A stretch of 60,672 bases of DNA from Psychrobacter sp. (lineage in GTDB: Bacteria > Pseudomonadota > Gammaproteobacteria > Pseudomonadales > Moraxellaceae). Under the pieces are notes generated by a model. That model searched no databases and was not told the origin of the DNA. It saw nothing but the letters and a program-made list of their open reading frames with translations. Below, piece by piece: positions 1 through 8,571 of this stretch. The stretch covers positions 97,201 to 157,872 of the forward strand of contig JAGLBE010000001.1 in the NCBI GenBank assembly GCA_018260445.1. Reading direction: 5' to 3'. The translations under genes were made by a program, and so were the position numbers. Numbering within the stretch: position 1 is the stretch's first letter; each line of letters starts with the position of its first letter.

Positions 1-416
1 CGGTACCAGTAGTTAATAATACTTGGAAAGGCAGCAAGCATACGGTTGGTCTTATCTAACTGCTCATCGAAGCTGTCTTCAGGCTCTAAGTTACCCAGCA
101 TAGAGCAGCCCGTACGTAACACATCCATAGGGTGTGCAGATTGAGGTATACGCTCTAATACATCTTTTAGCGCTTGAGGAATATCTCGTAATTCCTTCAG
201 CTCTGCTTTATAGTCATCAAGTTGCTTCTGAGTAGGAAGGTCTCCGTACAATAAAAGATAAGCGACCTCTTCAAAGATGCAGTTTTCGGCCAAGTCTTTG
301 ACATCGTAGCCACGATAGGTTAAGCCTGAGCCTGATTTACCAACGGTAGATAATGCGGTTTGTCCAGCAATTTGTCCACGTAGTCCTGCGCCCGATAGTT
401 GCTTGCCTGCTGCCAT
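1..416 (-). CDS. prpC: 2-methylcitrate synthase, N-terminal part (runs off the window)
   Basis: Condenses propionyl-CoA with oxaloacetate to 2-methylcitrate, the first committed step of the methylcitrate cycle in the cytoplasm. Only about 138 N-terminal residues are inside the window. They read as a citrate-synthase-family start: MAAGKQLSGAGLRGQIAGQT, then a LSTVGKSGSGLTYRGYD stretch, EEVAYLLLYGDLPT near residue 55 and HPMDVLRTGCSMLG near residue 105. The ATG has TAAGGA about 7 bases upstream. The location downstream of prpB on the same strand supports PrpC rather than the housekeeping GltA. The 114-base gap to the preceding lipoprotein gene holds short TGATTG-type repeats and no clear terminator, so co-transcription with prpB is likely. 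Confidence 0.9.
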   Translation of the reverse strand, partial: MAAGKQLSGAGLRGQIAGQTALSTVGKSGSGLTYRGYDVKDLAENCIFEEVAYLLLYGDLPTQKQLDDYKAELKELRDIPQALKDVLERIPQSAHPMDVLRTGCSMLGNLEPEDSFDEQLDKTNRMLAAFPSIINYWY

Positions 417-530
417 GGTAATGTCCTTAGTTTGTTTATGGGTGTGATTGTGATTGTGATTGAATTTGATAGAGAGTAATAGTAATAGTGATAGGGTGAT
501 ATAAATTATTCTAAAACCCTAAATGAGCTT

Positions 531-1403
531 TTAAATATCGAGATCAACATGACAGTCATGCAATGCGGTGTTGATACTGGGATTAAGAGCGCCCATTAGG
601 CTATCTGCACCCGTTGCCAGATTGAGCTGCTCATACTTTTTAAAGGTAGGTCGCTCTCTTAGGCGCGTGATTTCTTCAATTTGCGCCGTGCTGGGTGGCA
701 CAATAGCAGATTCGTCAGTCGGCACGCCTGTGGATAACAGTATTTGCTGTAAGCCGTACTCGGAGAAAACCCTGCCTGTAGTTGACTCATAAAAGCCGTT
801 TAACTCCGCAAGCTCTGTTTGACTAAAATGTTGACGGTAATACGCTTCTGCTTTGCGGGCAAAGGTCGCTTCATCAACCTCCTTCAAACACTTTTTTTGG
901 GTATCTGACAACTGACTGCTGTAGGTAAGCGGCAAAATGACCGCCGTTTTCATGTTTTTTGCAGTGACTTCAGCAAGTGGCATGGCCGTCGTAGTTGTCG
1001 GTGTCTTAGGCGTCATAGGCGTCTTAGGCGTCTTAGGCGTCATAGGCGTCATAGGCATCTTAGGTATTGTCGTCTTAGGTATTGTCGTCGTAGCCGTTAT
1101 AGCAGAGTCACCTGTAGCCTCAGTATTTGACTGAGTCTTCGCTTTAGCACTTGCCTCAGCAGTCACTTCAGTATCCAACGTAGTGGCAGACACGGGGGCT
1201 GCCATAACCGGATCTGTGACAGCGGTCTTATCCGTGTCCGTGGCATTGCTGTCAATCGCCTTTTTATCGCAACCAGTTAGCATGACGCTGGTACAGACAC
1301 ATACCATGAGCATCAACTTGGCGGCGCCCTGTCGCGAAGCACGGGTTAAAATAACATCGGTTAATAAGGCATTTTGTAAAGCGGTACGGACTACAGGTTG
1401 CAT
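531..1403 (-). CDS. DUF2059-like lipoprotein with Thr/Pro repeat linker
   Basis: This is a 290-residue predicted lipoprotein of unknown function. A long N-terminal segment ends in a hydrophobic stretch and lipobox MLTGC, so Cys45 is the likely lipidation site. Residues about 105-140 are a low-complexity TPKTPMTP-type linker. The C-terminal half (KKCLKEVDEATFARKAEAYY, ELAELNGFYESTTGRVFSEY) resembles DUF2059 domains by its paired Phe-Tyr and Ser/Thr-Thr-Gly motif. The start at 1403 is supported by AGGG six bases upstream. It lies 23 bases after prpB and before prpC, so it is probably in their operon, although no link to propionate metabolism is known to me. The DUF2059 match is a motif judgement. 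Confidence 0.7.
   Translation of the reverse strand: MQPVVRTALQNALLTDVILTRASRQGAAKLMLMVCVCTSVMLTGCDKKAIDSNATDTDKTAVTDPVMAAPVSATTLDTEVTAEASAKAKTQSNTEATGDSAITATTTIPKTTIPKMPMTPMTPKTPKTPMTPKTPTTTTAMPLAEVTAKNMKTAVILPLTYSSQLSDTQKKCLKEVDEATFARKAEAYYRQHFSQTELAELNGFYESTTGRVFSEYGLQQILLSTGVPTDESAIVPPSTAQIEEITRLRERPTFKKYEQLNLATGADSLMGALNPSINTALHDCHVDLDI
975..1095 (-). repeat. In-frame short tandem repeats coding a Thr/Pro/Lys linker
   Basis: On the plus strand the units read GGCGTCTTA or GGCGTCATA, repeated with small changes. On the coding strand this gives alternating TPK and TPM tripeptides. The period of 9 bases keeps the frame when copies are gained or lost. Confidence 0.75.
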
Positions 1404-1426
1404 AAGACACCCTAATGGATAGGTTA

Positions 1427-2317
1427 TTATTTTTTAGCAAACAGTTTATCAAGGGTTTGCTCAAACTCATGATAGTTTAAAAAATCATAAAGTTCCATAC
1501 GGGTTTGCATGGTATCAACCGTATTGGCTTGAGTGCCATCATCTAAAAGATGTTGATAGACATTGAGCGCCGCTTTATTCATTGCACGGAAAGCTGATAG
1601 TGGATAGAGCACCATTTCTACACCGACATTAAATAACTGTTCAGTCGTATAAAGATCCGTTTGACCAAATTCTGTCATATTAGCCAGTACAGGAATATCC
1701 AATACATCGGTGAATTTACGATACATCTCGATATCGGTCAATGCTTCGGCAAAAATCATATCGGCACCTGCATCGGCAAAGGCAACAGCCCGTTCAACAG
1801 CCGCTTCTAAGCCCTCAACAGAAAGTGCATCCGTACGCGCCATGACGACAAAATCGGGGTCTACTTTGGCATCAAGTGCCGCTTTTAAACGGTCTACCAT
1901 CTCGCTTGTAGACACAATCTCTTTGTTAGGACGATGACCACAGCGCTTTTGGGCGATTTGATCTTCAATATGCACCGCTGCCACACCTGCCTTTTCCATC
2001 TTTTTAATGGTTTGGGCGATATTGAATGCGCCGCCCCAACCGGTGTCGATGTCGACTAATAGAGGCGTTTGCACCGCATTGGTGATACGACTGGCATCTT
2101 CTAACACGTTGTCAAGGCTGGTCATGCCCAAATCTGGCAGCCCATAGGACGCATTGGCCACACCAGCACCAGATAAATAAATGGCTTTATGGCCAACTTG
2201 CTTTGCCATCATGGCTGTATAGGCATTGATAGTACCGACAATTTGCAGCGGTAAATGATTAGATTTTTGCTCGGTTATGGCATCACGAAAACGCTTACCA
2301 GCAGAATAGCCAGTCAT
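1427..2317 (-). CDS. prpB: 2-methylisocitrate lyase
   Basis: Cleaves 2-methylisocitrate to pyruvate and succinate, the last step of the methylcitrate cycle. The 296-residue length matches the PrpB family. Diagnostic isocitrate-lyase-superfamily motifs are present: [16 protein letters not shown] near residue 50, the metal-binding DIDTGWGG near residue 89, [12 protein letters not shown] near residue 118 (catalytic KRCGH loop) and ARTDA near residue 160. The ATG has AAGGA six bases upstream. The preceding gene is a LysR regulator on the same strand with a 358-base gap, and the lipoprotein and prpC genes follow. PrpB rather than aceA is supported by the short length and the neighbouring prpC. Confidence 0.93.
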   Translation of the reverse strand: MTGYSAGKRFRDAITEQKSNHLPLQIVGTINAYTAMMAKQVGHKAIYLSGAGVANASYGLPDLGMTSLDNVLEDASRITNAVQTPLLVDIDTGWGGAFNIAQTIKKMEKAGVAAVHIEDQIAQKRCGHRPNKEIVSTSEMVDRLKAALDAKVDPDFVVMARTDALSVEGLEAAVERAVAFADAGADMIFAEALTDIEMYRKFTDVLDIPVLANMTEFGQTDLYTTEQLFNVGVEMVLYPLSAFRAMNKAALNVYQHLLDDGTQANTVDTMQTRMELYDFLNYHEFEQTLDKLFAKK

Positions 2318-2675
2318 AAAAATTCCTTAAGTTAAAGTTAGGCAAAAATATAAGTCACACGTTTTGAATATGCTGCTCTCGTGCTGAGATATTGGGTCGG
2401 GCGTCAGTTCAGTTCAGTACTGTTCGTGTTCGCGCCCATTTACTGCAACAAGGGTACTCTTTCTAGCGCAAACATGAAAGCAGGGCAATTATACTTATCA
2501 TGTACTTTATCTTATTTATATTTATAGATTATATAATAGTATTCATAAAGTGAATAAAATCATTCAAAAATCGCTGCTTTAGCCCAATTTATATTTAATT
2601 TTTAATAAATGTTAACAGACGTGGCAGGTAGAATAGGATAAAAAAATTACATTAAGTTACAAATAATCTATTAGG
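2318..2675. promoter_or_regulatory. Gap between LysR gene and prpB with LysR-type palindrome
   Basis: This AT-rich gap should carry the prpB promoter. Positions 2540-2556 hold a perfect inverted repeat, TATTCA-5-TGAATA, containing the T-N11-A pattern used by LysR-type regulators. It lies about 220 bases upstream of the prpB start. Binding by the adjacent LysR protein is inference. No terminator is evident after the LysR gene. Confidence 0.4.
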
Positions 2676-3668
2676 TTATGACTCTATAACGGCAAGACGT
2701 CGGTAGGTAATACCCCGCGTCTCATAAATATTATATATCACTTCAAGCAAGGTATTGAAAGCGGGGTGGGGATGTTGACGATGATAGCAGATATAAATCG
2801 GCAAGGTGGCATCTTCATGAACCAGTGAGTGATAGCTGATTTGCTCCGGTCGAACGCTCACTAAGCTAGCAGGGACTAAGGTAATGCCTTCACCTGCGGC
2901 CACCAAGCCTAAGGCAATTTGAATATCGCTCACGACTTTGGTGTGATGCGGGGTCGCCATTTGTTTGGCAAATAAGGTGAGGAGCGGCTCGTGGCTTGCG
3001 CCCATATCGCCAAGCAAGGATGTCGAAGTGGATAATGCAGCAGATGCAGAAGCACCGCTAAGATTTTTTAGATGCGCTTTGTGATACAAAATAAGTTTCT
3101 CATCTTGTAACTCGCTAAGCGATAAGTGTTGTTTATTGTCCTTTGCAACGGGGTGATTTTTGGGCACGGCGGCCACATAGCGTTCGTGACGCAATAAAAG
3201 CTGGTTGATAGTGGCATCTGTATGAGCAAAACGGGCAAAGCTGACATCAATGATGCCCGATTTAAGGGCGTCTATTTGTTGAAACGAGCTAATATCCTTA
3301 AGATGCACCTCGAGCGTGGGCAGCCGCTGTTTTAGGGCAGAAATCACAGCGGGTAGCAGGCCATATAACACAGAGGGCACAAACCCTATGTTTAATACAT
3401 CGGTGGGATGGGCAATTTTCTGGGTGAGCGTAATGGCGCTATTGAGCTCTTTTAACAGGCCATCTATTTTTTCAAAAAAAAACGCCCCTGCCGCTGTCAG
3501 TTGCAAAGGTCGATGATAACGGTCAATCAGCTCGACGCCGATGTCGTCCTCTAATTGTTTAATGAGGCGACTTAGCGTGGGTTGAGACAGTTTAGTGACT
3601 GCCGTCGCCGCGCTAAAGCTTTGCAGGCGAGCCACTGTATGAAAGGCCTTAAGGCGTTTTAATTGCAT
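2676..3668 (-). CDS. LysR-family transcriptional regulator
   Basis: A 330-residue LysR-type regulator. The N-terminal winged helix-turn-helix is clear (LKAFHTVARLQSFSAAT, then LSQPTLSRLIKQLEDDIG, residues about 7-45), followed by a linker and an effector-binding domain from about residue 90 (VLNIGFVPSVLYGLLPAVI). A low-complexity SGASASAALSTSTS insert sits near residue 205. It is directly upstream of prpB on the same strand, so it may control the prp genes or itself through the palindrome at 2540-2556. Its effector cannot be read from sequence. In relatives a GntR-type regulator often accompanies prp genes, which makes a LysR neighbour slightly unusual. Confidence 0.85.
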   Translation of the reverse strand: MQLKRLKAFHTVARLQSFSAATAVTKLSQPTLSRLIKQLEDDIGVELIDRYHRPLQLTAAGAFFFEKIDGLLKELNSAITLTQKIAHPTDVLNIGFVPSVLYGLLPAVISALKQRLPTLEVHLKDISSFQQIDALKSGIIDVSFARFAHTDATINQLLLRHERYVAAVPKNHPVAKDNKQHLSLSELQDEKLILYHKAHLKNLSGASASAALSTSTSLLGDMGASHEPLLTLFAKQMATPHHTKVVSDIQIALGLVAAGEGITLVPASLVSVRPEQISYHSLVHEDATLPIYICYHRQHPHPAFNTLLEVIYNIYETRGITYRRLAVIES

Positions 3669-3885
3669 AGTACCGCTATCGAATTATCCTGTTTTATCAT
3701 AAAAACTCTCAAAAAAAATTTTAAAATAGAGACGCACTATCCACATAAGATAGCATAGCCTAACATTCTCTCTATCAAATCACTTCAATCAAAATCTGAT
3801 TATTGATGGGCCGCTTTTTTGAAGGTGATAAATGTCAATAACAAAAGTGGGAACAAGTGTTGTTAAAACGAATAATATAAGAGGG

Positions 3886-3913
3886 TTACATATTAGCAAG
3901 GTTTAGCTATAAT
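3886..3913 (+). promoter_or_regulatory. Candidate promoter for the DUF805/MoxR cluster
   Basis: A perfect -10 hexamer TATAAT lies at 3908-3913, 37 bases before the first ATG. The -35 candidate TTACAT (3886-3891) is 16 bases upstream and is weak. The gap 3669-3949 shows nothing else clear. Confidence 0.4.
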
Positions 3914-3949
3914 AAACGGTATCTTAAACACAAAAGTGTACCCTTTACT

Positions 3950-5257
3950 ATGAAGAACCCCTTTAGCAAAAAGCATAAAAGTCTTGATAGTGTCATGAAT
4001 AGTCAGAGTGTAGCGGAAATAGACCGCCAAGCAGACTCAAGCCGTCCAAGCTTGACTAAAAACGATGCGGCTCATCCTGTCAATACAGGCAGTAGACGTG
4101 GCCCCACGCTTGAGACACACGGCTTTGACTATGATGAATCTGCTGACATGCCCCCTCAACAGGGCATTAATGACAGTATTTATGACAGAACTAATGACAG
4201 TGACGCTGCGATGAATCCGTATCGCTTCAACGACACAGACGATGGCAATGCCTTGCAGTCTCTTAATCAATACAACGTCAGTAACTGGTATACACTGAAT
4301 GGGCGAATAGGCCGAGTTAAGTTTTTAGCCTACAACTTTATCTGGTCTTTGTTGCTGCTGATACCCATATTAGTGGTGGTGGTGCTATCAGGCCCTGCTC
4401 TCATGGCAGCAGCGGCGACCCAAAACGCTTCTTTTGCAAGCTTGTTAAGCATACCTGTAATAATTGGCCTAGTGCTTCTTATTCCTGCGTATATCTTTAC
4501 CGCAATTATTTTACCGCGTCGACGTCTACATGACATCGATAAAAGTGGCTGGTGGTTGCTGCTGAATTTAGTGCCTTTTGCGAATTTAGTGTTGCTATAT
4601 TGGTTATTTCTAAAAGCTGGTGATGTTGGCGCTAATAAATACGGGTTACCCTCGGCGCCCAACACGACTGTTGAAAAGGTGTTGGCTGGCTTCTTTCCCG
4701 CCCTGTTTGTTTTAGGTGTTTTGGCAGGCGTAATCATGTCTATAATGGGAGATACACAAACGCCCGTGTTACCGGACAATGCCGATAGCAGTACTGCTAG
4801 CACAACTGACACAACGAATGCACCCTCCATCACAAGCGACTCTGCCAGCACATTGAGTATACCAAATACTGATGACCTAAATCAGCAGACAGATGGCAGT
4901 GCCATGCCCCCGAATGTGTCTGCGGAGACGACAATACCAAATGGCAATGCTACTACGCCGCCTCAAGCCCCTGTACAGGCAAATCCGTCGATACCAAATA
5001 ATAACCAAGCCTTAGACCCCGCGCTGCAAGCTGAACTTGATGCTGCTGTCAGTGGTGGGCAAGCGCCATCGCCCACACCTACCCAGCCTAATAACCAGCC
5101 TAATAACCAGCCTAATAACCAGCCTGATAGCCAGAATACCGGAGCAACGGGCAGTGGCAATACAGGGAGTAATGGCGGTAGGGGAGATGCCAGTGATGAT
5201 GCATTTATCGAAGCGTCAGAGAAGCCTATTTTAATAGACAGAGGCCCAGCCCAATAG
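3950..5257 (+). CDS. DUF805 membrane protein with disordered C-terminal tail
   Basis: A 435-residue predicted inner-membrane protein of unknown function. Residues 1-105 are polar and low complexity. Residues about 110-235 form a DUF805-like domain: NWYTLNGRIGRVKFLAYNFIW, several hydrophobic segments and the characteristic RRRLHDIDKSGWWLLLNLVP motif. One further membrane segment follows (about 245-265). The last 165 residues are Asn/Gln/Pro/Thr rich with an in-frame 12-base tandem repeat. It is the first plus-strand gene ahead of the RDD/SpoIIM/MoxR cluster, 79 bases from the next start, and may be co-transcribed with it. No good ribosome binding site precedes the ATG. Confidence 0.75.
   Translation: MKNPFSKKHKSLDSVMNSQSVAEIDRQADSSRPSLTKNDAAHPVNTGSRRGPTLETHGFDYDESADMPPQQGINDSIYDRTNDSDAAMNPYRFNDTDDGNALQSLNQYNVSNWYTLNGRIGRVKFLAYNFIWSLLLLIPILVVVVLSGPALMAAAATQNASFASLLSIPVIIGLVLLIPAYIFTAIILPRRRLHDIDKSGWWLLLNLVPFANLVLLYWLFLKAGDVGANKYGLPSAPNTTVEKVLAGFFPALFVLGVLAGVIMSIMGDTQTPVLPDNADSSTASTTDTTNAPSITSDSASTLSIPNTDDLNQQTDGSAMPPNVSAETTIPNGNATTPPQAPVQANPSIPNNNQALDPALQAELDAAVSGGQAPSPTPTQPNNQPNNQPNNQPDSQNTGATGSGNTGSNGGRGDASDDAFIEASEKPILIDRGPAQ
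5087..5134 (+). repeat. 12-base tandem repeat, four copies, in frame
   Basis: Unit CCTAATAACCAG is repeated three times exactly, with a fourth variant copy CCTGATAGCCAG. It encodes PNNQ repeats in the tail of the DUF805 protein. Confidence 0.9.
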
Positions 5258-5336
5258 TTGTCAGCGCTGTCACTTAGGGCGTTTTATCAGCGCCCTTTAA
5301 TCGCACCCATGACCTAATCATGTAAGGTTGTCTCAA

Positions 5337-6404
5337 TTGGCTGTTTCTTCCGATGTCACCACGCCACTAGACTTACCCCCAGCGTCTACACCCACCTCAA
5401 GCTTAGGGGTAACGTCAAGCCGGCTGGCAAAACCTAGCCCTAGCGTTAATGGCTTACAGGGGGCGGGCGCAGCCACACTCCTTGACAATGTGGCAACGTA
5501 TCCCACCCCTGAGGGTTTGGTGCTATCGCTGATGCCAGCCGGATTAATGCCAAGGCTGTCGGCTTGGCTGATTGATGCACTGATTAAAGGGGTCGCCTTT
5601 ACAATTATCGGGCTGGTCGGTATGTTTTTTGGTAAGGGGGGCGCAGGGCTGATTGCGATTGGTTATTTTGTGGTCAGTTGGTTGTATCCTGTGTATTTTG
5701 AGGTGTACCGCGATGGCATGACCCCGGGCAAAAAATCTAAAGGCATTTATGTGTGCCATGATGATGGCACGCCAATTACCTTGCAGGCTTCTTTAATTCG
5801 CAACCTGCTGCGCGTGGCCGATTTTTTACCCATTGCTTTTACCTCTGCGGCGCTCACCATATTGTTTACGCAAAAGTCGCAGCGCATCGGCGATATTGTT
5901 GCCGGTACCATCGTGGTGTATCGCAATGACGAGGATGTGGCGACTTTGTTTCAGCAAGTGTATGGCGGGGTTGCCCATCACGAAGACAATGCTCACAACC
6001 ATGCTCACAACCATGCTCAAAACCATGCTTATTACCAAAACAATGCGCACAACCTAAATGCCACAAACCTGGCGGCAACCACTGCGCCGTTATTTGTTTA
6101 TCCCCTGACTTTAGTGGAGCAACAGGCGCTATTGGCGTTTGCTGAACGCCGGCCTTATTTATCGCACCCCCGGCAACTAGAAATCGCCACGGCACTGCTG
6201 CCACTGCTTAGCCCAAGCCTTACAAGCTACCCTAAAGCGGCTTTAAATGTTCGCCAAGAAGCACAAATTTTAGCCACATTGCTCACCCGTATTAATCGCA
6301 TACGCGGCTACGACCCCAGCATCGACCATGCTCATGACAATCATAGTAATCATGCTGACAATAATGCCAGTAATGCAGCACCCTTTACGCAAAGGGGCAT
6401 CTGA
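5337..6404 (+). CDS. RDD-family membrane protein with His-rich tail
   Basis: A roughly 355-residue RDD-domain protein. The domain (about residues 60-200) shows MPRLSAWLIDALIKG, a membrane segment, DGMTPGKKSKGIYVCHDDG, then SLIRNLLRVADFLP and QRIGDIVAGTIVVYR, all typical of RDD proteins. Residues about 215-245 and the extreme C-terminus are His/Asn rich, with 12-base repeats coding HNHA. No ATG start is available. The chosen TTG at 5337 has TAAGG nine bases upstream, while a TTG at 5328 is too close to that site. Its stop overlaps the next ATG by one base. In other bacteria RDD genes accompany SpoIIM and MoxR/DUF58 genes; the biochemical role is unknown. Confidence 0.8.
   Translation: MAVSSDVTTPLDLPPASTPTSSLGVTSSRLAKPSPSVNGLQGAGAATLLDNVATYPTPEGLVLSLMPAGLMPRLSAWLIDALIKGVAFTIIGLVGMFFGKGGAGLIAIGYFVVSWLYPVYFEVYRDGMTPGKKSKGIYVCHDDGTPITLQASLIRNLLRVADFLPIAFTSAALTILFTQKSQRIGDIVAGTIVVYRNDEDVATLFQQVYGGVAHHEDNAHNHAHNHAQNHAYYQNNAHNLNATNLAATTAPLFVYPLTLVEQQALLAFAERRPYLSHPRQLEIATALLPLLSPSLTSYPKAALNVRQEAQILATLLTRINRIRGYDPSIDHAHDNHSNHADNNASNAAPFTQRGI
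5991..6028 (+). repeat. 12-base His-coding tandem repeat
   Basis: About three copies of a CATGCTCACAAC-type unit encode AHNHAHNHAQNHA in the RDD protein. A related His/Asn-rich stretch codes the C-terminus near 6325-6380. Confidence 0.85.
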
Positions 6405-7738
6405 TGAAGCAGCACCAATTTGAGGCCACACATCAACCCATTTGGCAACGCTATGAATATCTATTAGGCGCAAGCGGCACAAAAAAAAGGGCAGGAAGTG
6501 CCGGGTTTGCTAAAAAGAAACAACAAGCAATGGCGTCCCCTCGTTCAGGGTCAAACCCAAACTTTAAGCTCGACGCTAAGTCTGACGATAATATAGACGA
6601 AAAACCGGATGCCTTTGAGTCTGCCATGCAAGGGCAAGGCTATGAGTTTATTCATTTGTACCGTGTCACCTGCCAGCATTATGCCTTAGCCAAACAGCGT
6701 CATTATAGCCCGCAACTGGTGACCTATCTACAAGATTTGGTCACTCAAGGTCATGAGCAGTTGTATCAACACCAAAGTCATATCGGCTCTAAAATCTATC
6801 AATTCTTTCGCTATACCTTTCCGATACGGCTGCGTCGTCACGCTGGGTTATTTTGGCTAAGTTTGGCGTTTTTTCTGCTGCCAGCACTACTGATGGGCTG
6901 GTCGTGTTATGAGCAGGCCGATATGATTTATAGCGTGTTACCGGTCGACCAAGTTCGGGCGATGCAAGAGATGTACAACCCTGCCAACGAGATGGTAGGC
7001 CGTGACAGTAGCCGGCGCTCAGATACCGACCTCATGATGTTTGGCCATTATATTAGCAACAATATTGGGATTGATTTTAGAGTCTATGCGCTGGGGATAT
7101 TTGCCGGCATTGGCACGCTGCTCGGCATGTTGTATAACGGTGTCGTGATAGGCGGCATTGGCGGTCATCTATCGGGCATAGGGTACGGTGAGACTTTTTG
7201 GCCATTTGTATCCGGGCATGGGTCGTTTGAGTTGGTCGCTGCGGTTATCAGTGGCGCCGCTGGCCTACGTTTGGCGCAATCGTTATTTATGCCCGGCAAC
7301 TACAGCCGCCTTGATGCGTTTAAAATCGCGGGCAAACAGAGTATTGAGCTGCTTATTGGCGCGGCCTCCATGACCTTTATTGCGGCGTTTATTGAAGCGT
7401 TCTGGTCGTCCTCTGCGCTCATTCCGGATATCGTCAAGTATCTGGTGGCAGTGGTGCTGTGGGCACTGGTCATCGGTTATTTGCTGTTTGCAGGCAGGCA
7501 GTATGAGCGCCGTCACATCCTGCTAAAGCCGGCGCCAGTTAATGCCGGGCTGGGCGCTATGTTGTTACCAAAGATGTTACCAAAAAAGTCGCAACAAATC
7601 GTGGCACAACGGCCCATGTCCCAACAAACCTTGTCCCAGCAAACCTTGTCGCAACAACTGTCGCAACAACCTAGCCTAGCAAAACAGGGCTCAGATGCGC
7701 AGGGCAGCAAAAGTTTGCAGTCACGGGGTCAATTATGA
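6404..7738 (+). CDS. SpoIIM-like (stage II sporulation protein M family) membrane protein
   Basis: A 444-residue multi-pass membrane protein. Residues 1-80 are polar; GYEFIHLYRVTCQHYALAKQ then begins the conserved part. FRYTFPIRLRRHAGLFWLSL leads into the first membrane helix near residue 150. The SpoIIM/DUF95 hallmarks follow: GHYISNNIGIDFRVYALGIF, GTLLGMLYNGVVIGG and FWPFVSGHGSFELVAAVISG, with GAAGLRL next. The C-terminal tail is a Gln/Ser repeat region. The start overlaps the RDD stop (TGATG). SpoIIM homologues occur widely outside spore formers beside RDD and MoxR genes, so a sporulation role is not implied here. Confidence 0.82.
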   Translation: MKQHQFEATHQPIWQRYEYLLGASGTKKRAGSAGFAKKKQQAMASPRSGSNPNFKLDAKSDDNIDEKPDAFESAMQGQGYEFIHLYRVTCQHYALAKQRHYSPQLVTYLQDLVTQGHEQLYQHQSHIGSKIYQFFRYTFPIRLRRHAGLFWLSLAFFLLPALLMGWSCYEQADMIYSVLPVDQVRAMQEMYNPANEMVGRDSSRRSDTDLMMFGHYISNNIGIDFRVYALGIFAGIGTLLGMLYNGVVIGGIGGHLSGIGYGETFWPFVSGHGSFELVAAVISGAAGLRLAQSLFMPGNYSRLDAFKIAGKQSIELLIGAASMTFIAAFIEAFWSSSALIPDIVKYLVAVVLWALVIGYLLFAGRQYERRHILLKPAPVNAGLGAMLLPKMLPKKSQQIVAQRPMSQQTLSQQTLSQQLSQQPSLAKQGSDAQGSKSLQSRGQL

Positions 7739-8571
7739 ATATCAGCAATATGCGGGTGGCAGTACGCCCAATGAGCACCTCGCAAGCGGTCGATTTGGGT
7801 ACCATGCTGGCACGGCATTGGTTTGTGCCGTTATGGAAGATTTGGTTGGGCACGGCTTGGCCTTTTTTTATGCTGCTGTATTTGCCGCTATTGTTATTGG
7901 GCAGTGAGCAACACCCTTGGTTGCCCTTGCTGGGCGCCTTCTTGTTTTGGTGGTGCAAACCCCTGTATGAAAAACCGATGCTCACTTGGTTGGGCTATGC
8001 GTTGTTTGATGAGCAGTACGGCGAGCATGATGTCAAAAACAGCATCCTTACTGGCTATAAAACCCTACATCACTATAGTGTAACCTTATTGTTGACAAGG
8101 CGGCTATCTACCCATCGCCAGCTGTTATTGCCAGTTTTACTGTTAGAGCACCCCAATAAACAGCAGCTCAAGCAGCGGGCAAGCATTTTAAGCCGTGGGC
8201 AGGGCAATGGGCTCACTTGGCATACTGTGATTTTATTACACCTTGAAACGCTGCTGTATTTCGGGGTGCTCATCGTCATCGCCGAGCTTATCCCCACCGC
8301 ATTGATGAGCAGCGAAACCTACTTTCACTATTTGCAATACACCTCGTTTTGGGCAGATATGGCCTTGGCGTTTCTTTATTTTTTTGCAGTGAGTGTGATT
8401 GCGCCGTTTTTTGTGGCGGGCGGTTTTGCGGTCTATCTGACCAAACGCTGCTTGCTAGAAGGCTGGGATGTCGAACTCACCTTTAAACAGTTGGCACAGC
8501 GCTATGAGCAAAGCCAAGCAAACCCATTACAGGTGTTAGCACGCTTAAAAAATAAGGATAAGACCTTATGA
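7735..8571 (+). CDS. Membrane protein of the MoxR cluster, family not recognised
   Basis: A 278-residue predicted membrane protein whose family I do not recognise. Hydrophobic segments lie at about residues 35-70, 160-190, 205-235 and at WADMALAFLYFFAVSVIAPFFVAGGFAVYL. The cytoplasmic-looking middle contains LTRRLSTHRQLLLPVLLLEHP. The ATG overlaps the stop of the SpoIIM-like gene by 4 bases and its own stop overlaps the next start (ATGA), so translation is probably coupled. The position between SpoIIM and DUF4129 genes suggests a conserved partner in this cluster. Function is unknown. Confidence 0.7.
   Translation: MNISNMRVAVRPMSTSQAVDLGTMLARHWFVPLWKIWLGTAWPFFMLLYLPLLLLGSEQHPWLPLLGAFLFWWCKPLYEKPMLTWLGYALFDEQYGEHDVKNSILTGYKTLHHYSVTLLLTRRLSTHRQLLLPVLLLEHPNKQQLKQRASILSRGQGNGLTWHTVILLHLETLLYFGVLIVIAELIPTALMSSETYFHYLQYTSFWADMALAFLYFFAVSVIAPFFVAGGFAVYLTKRCLLEGWDVELTFKQLAQRYEQSQANPLQVLARLKNKDKTL

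Noticed and set aside
568-1422. Open frames on the plus strand across the lipoprotein gene, including a Val/Leu/Gly-rich one at 937-1134
   Set aside because: They are antisense shadows of the minus-strand lipoprotein gene; the repetitive hydrophobic sequence is just the complement of its Thr/Pro repeat.
4330-4851. A 173-residue minus-strand open frame inside the DUF805 gene
   Set aside because: It is antisense to conserved DUF805 sequence, has no ribosome binding site and no recognisable domain.
5826-6204. Open frames of 74-112 residues with Met/Val or Cys/Glu/His repeats on both strands of the RDD gene
   Set aside because: They come from reading the 12-base His-coding repeat in other frames and have no independent support.
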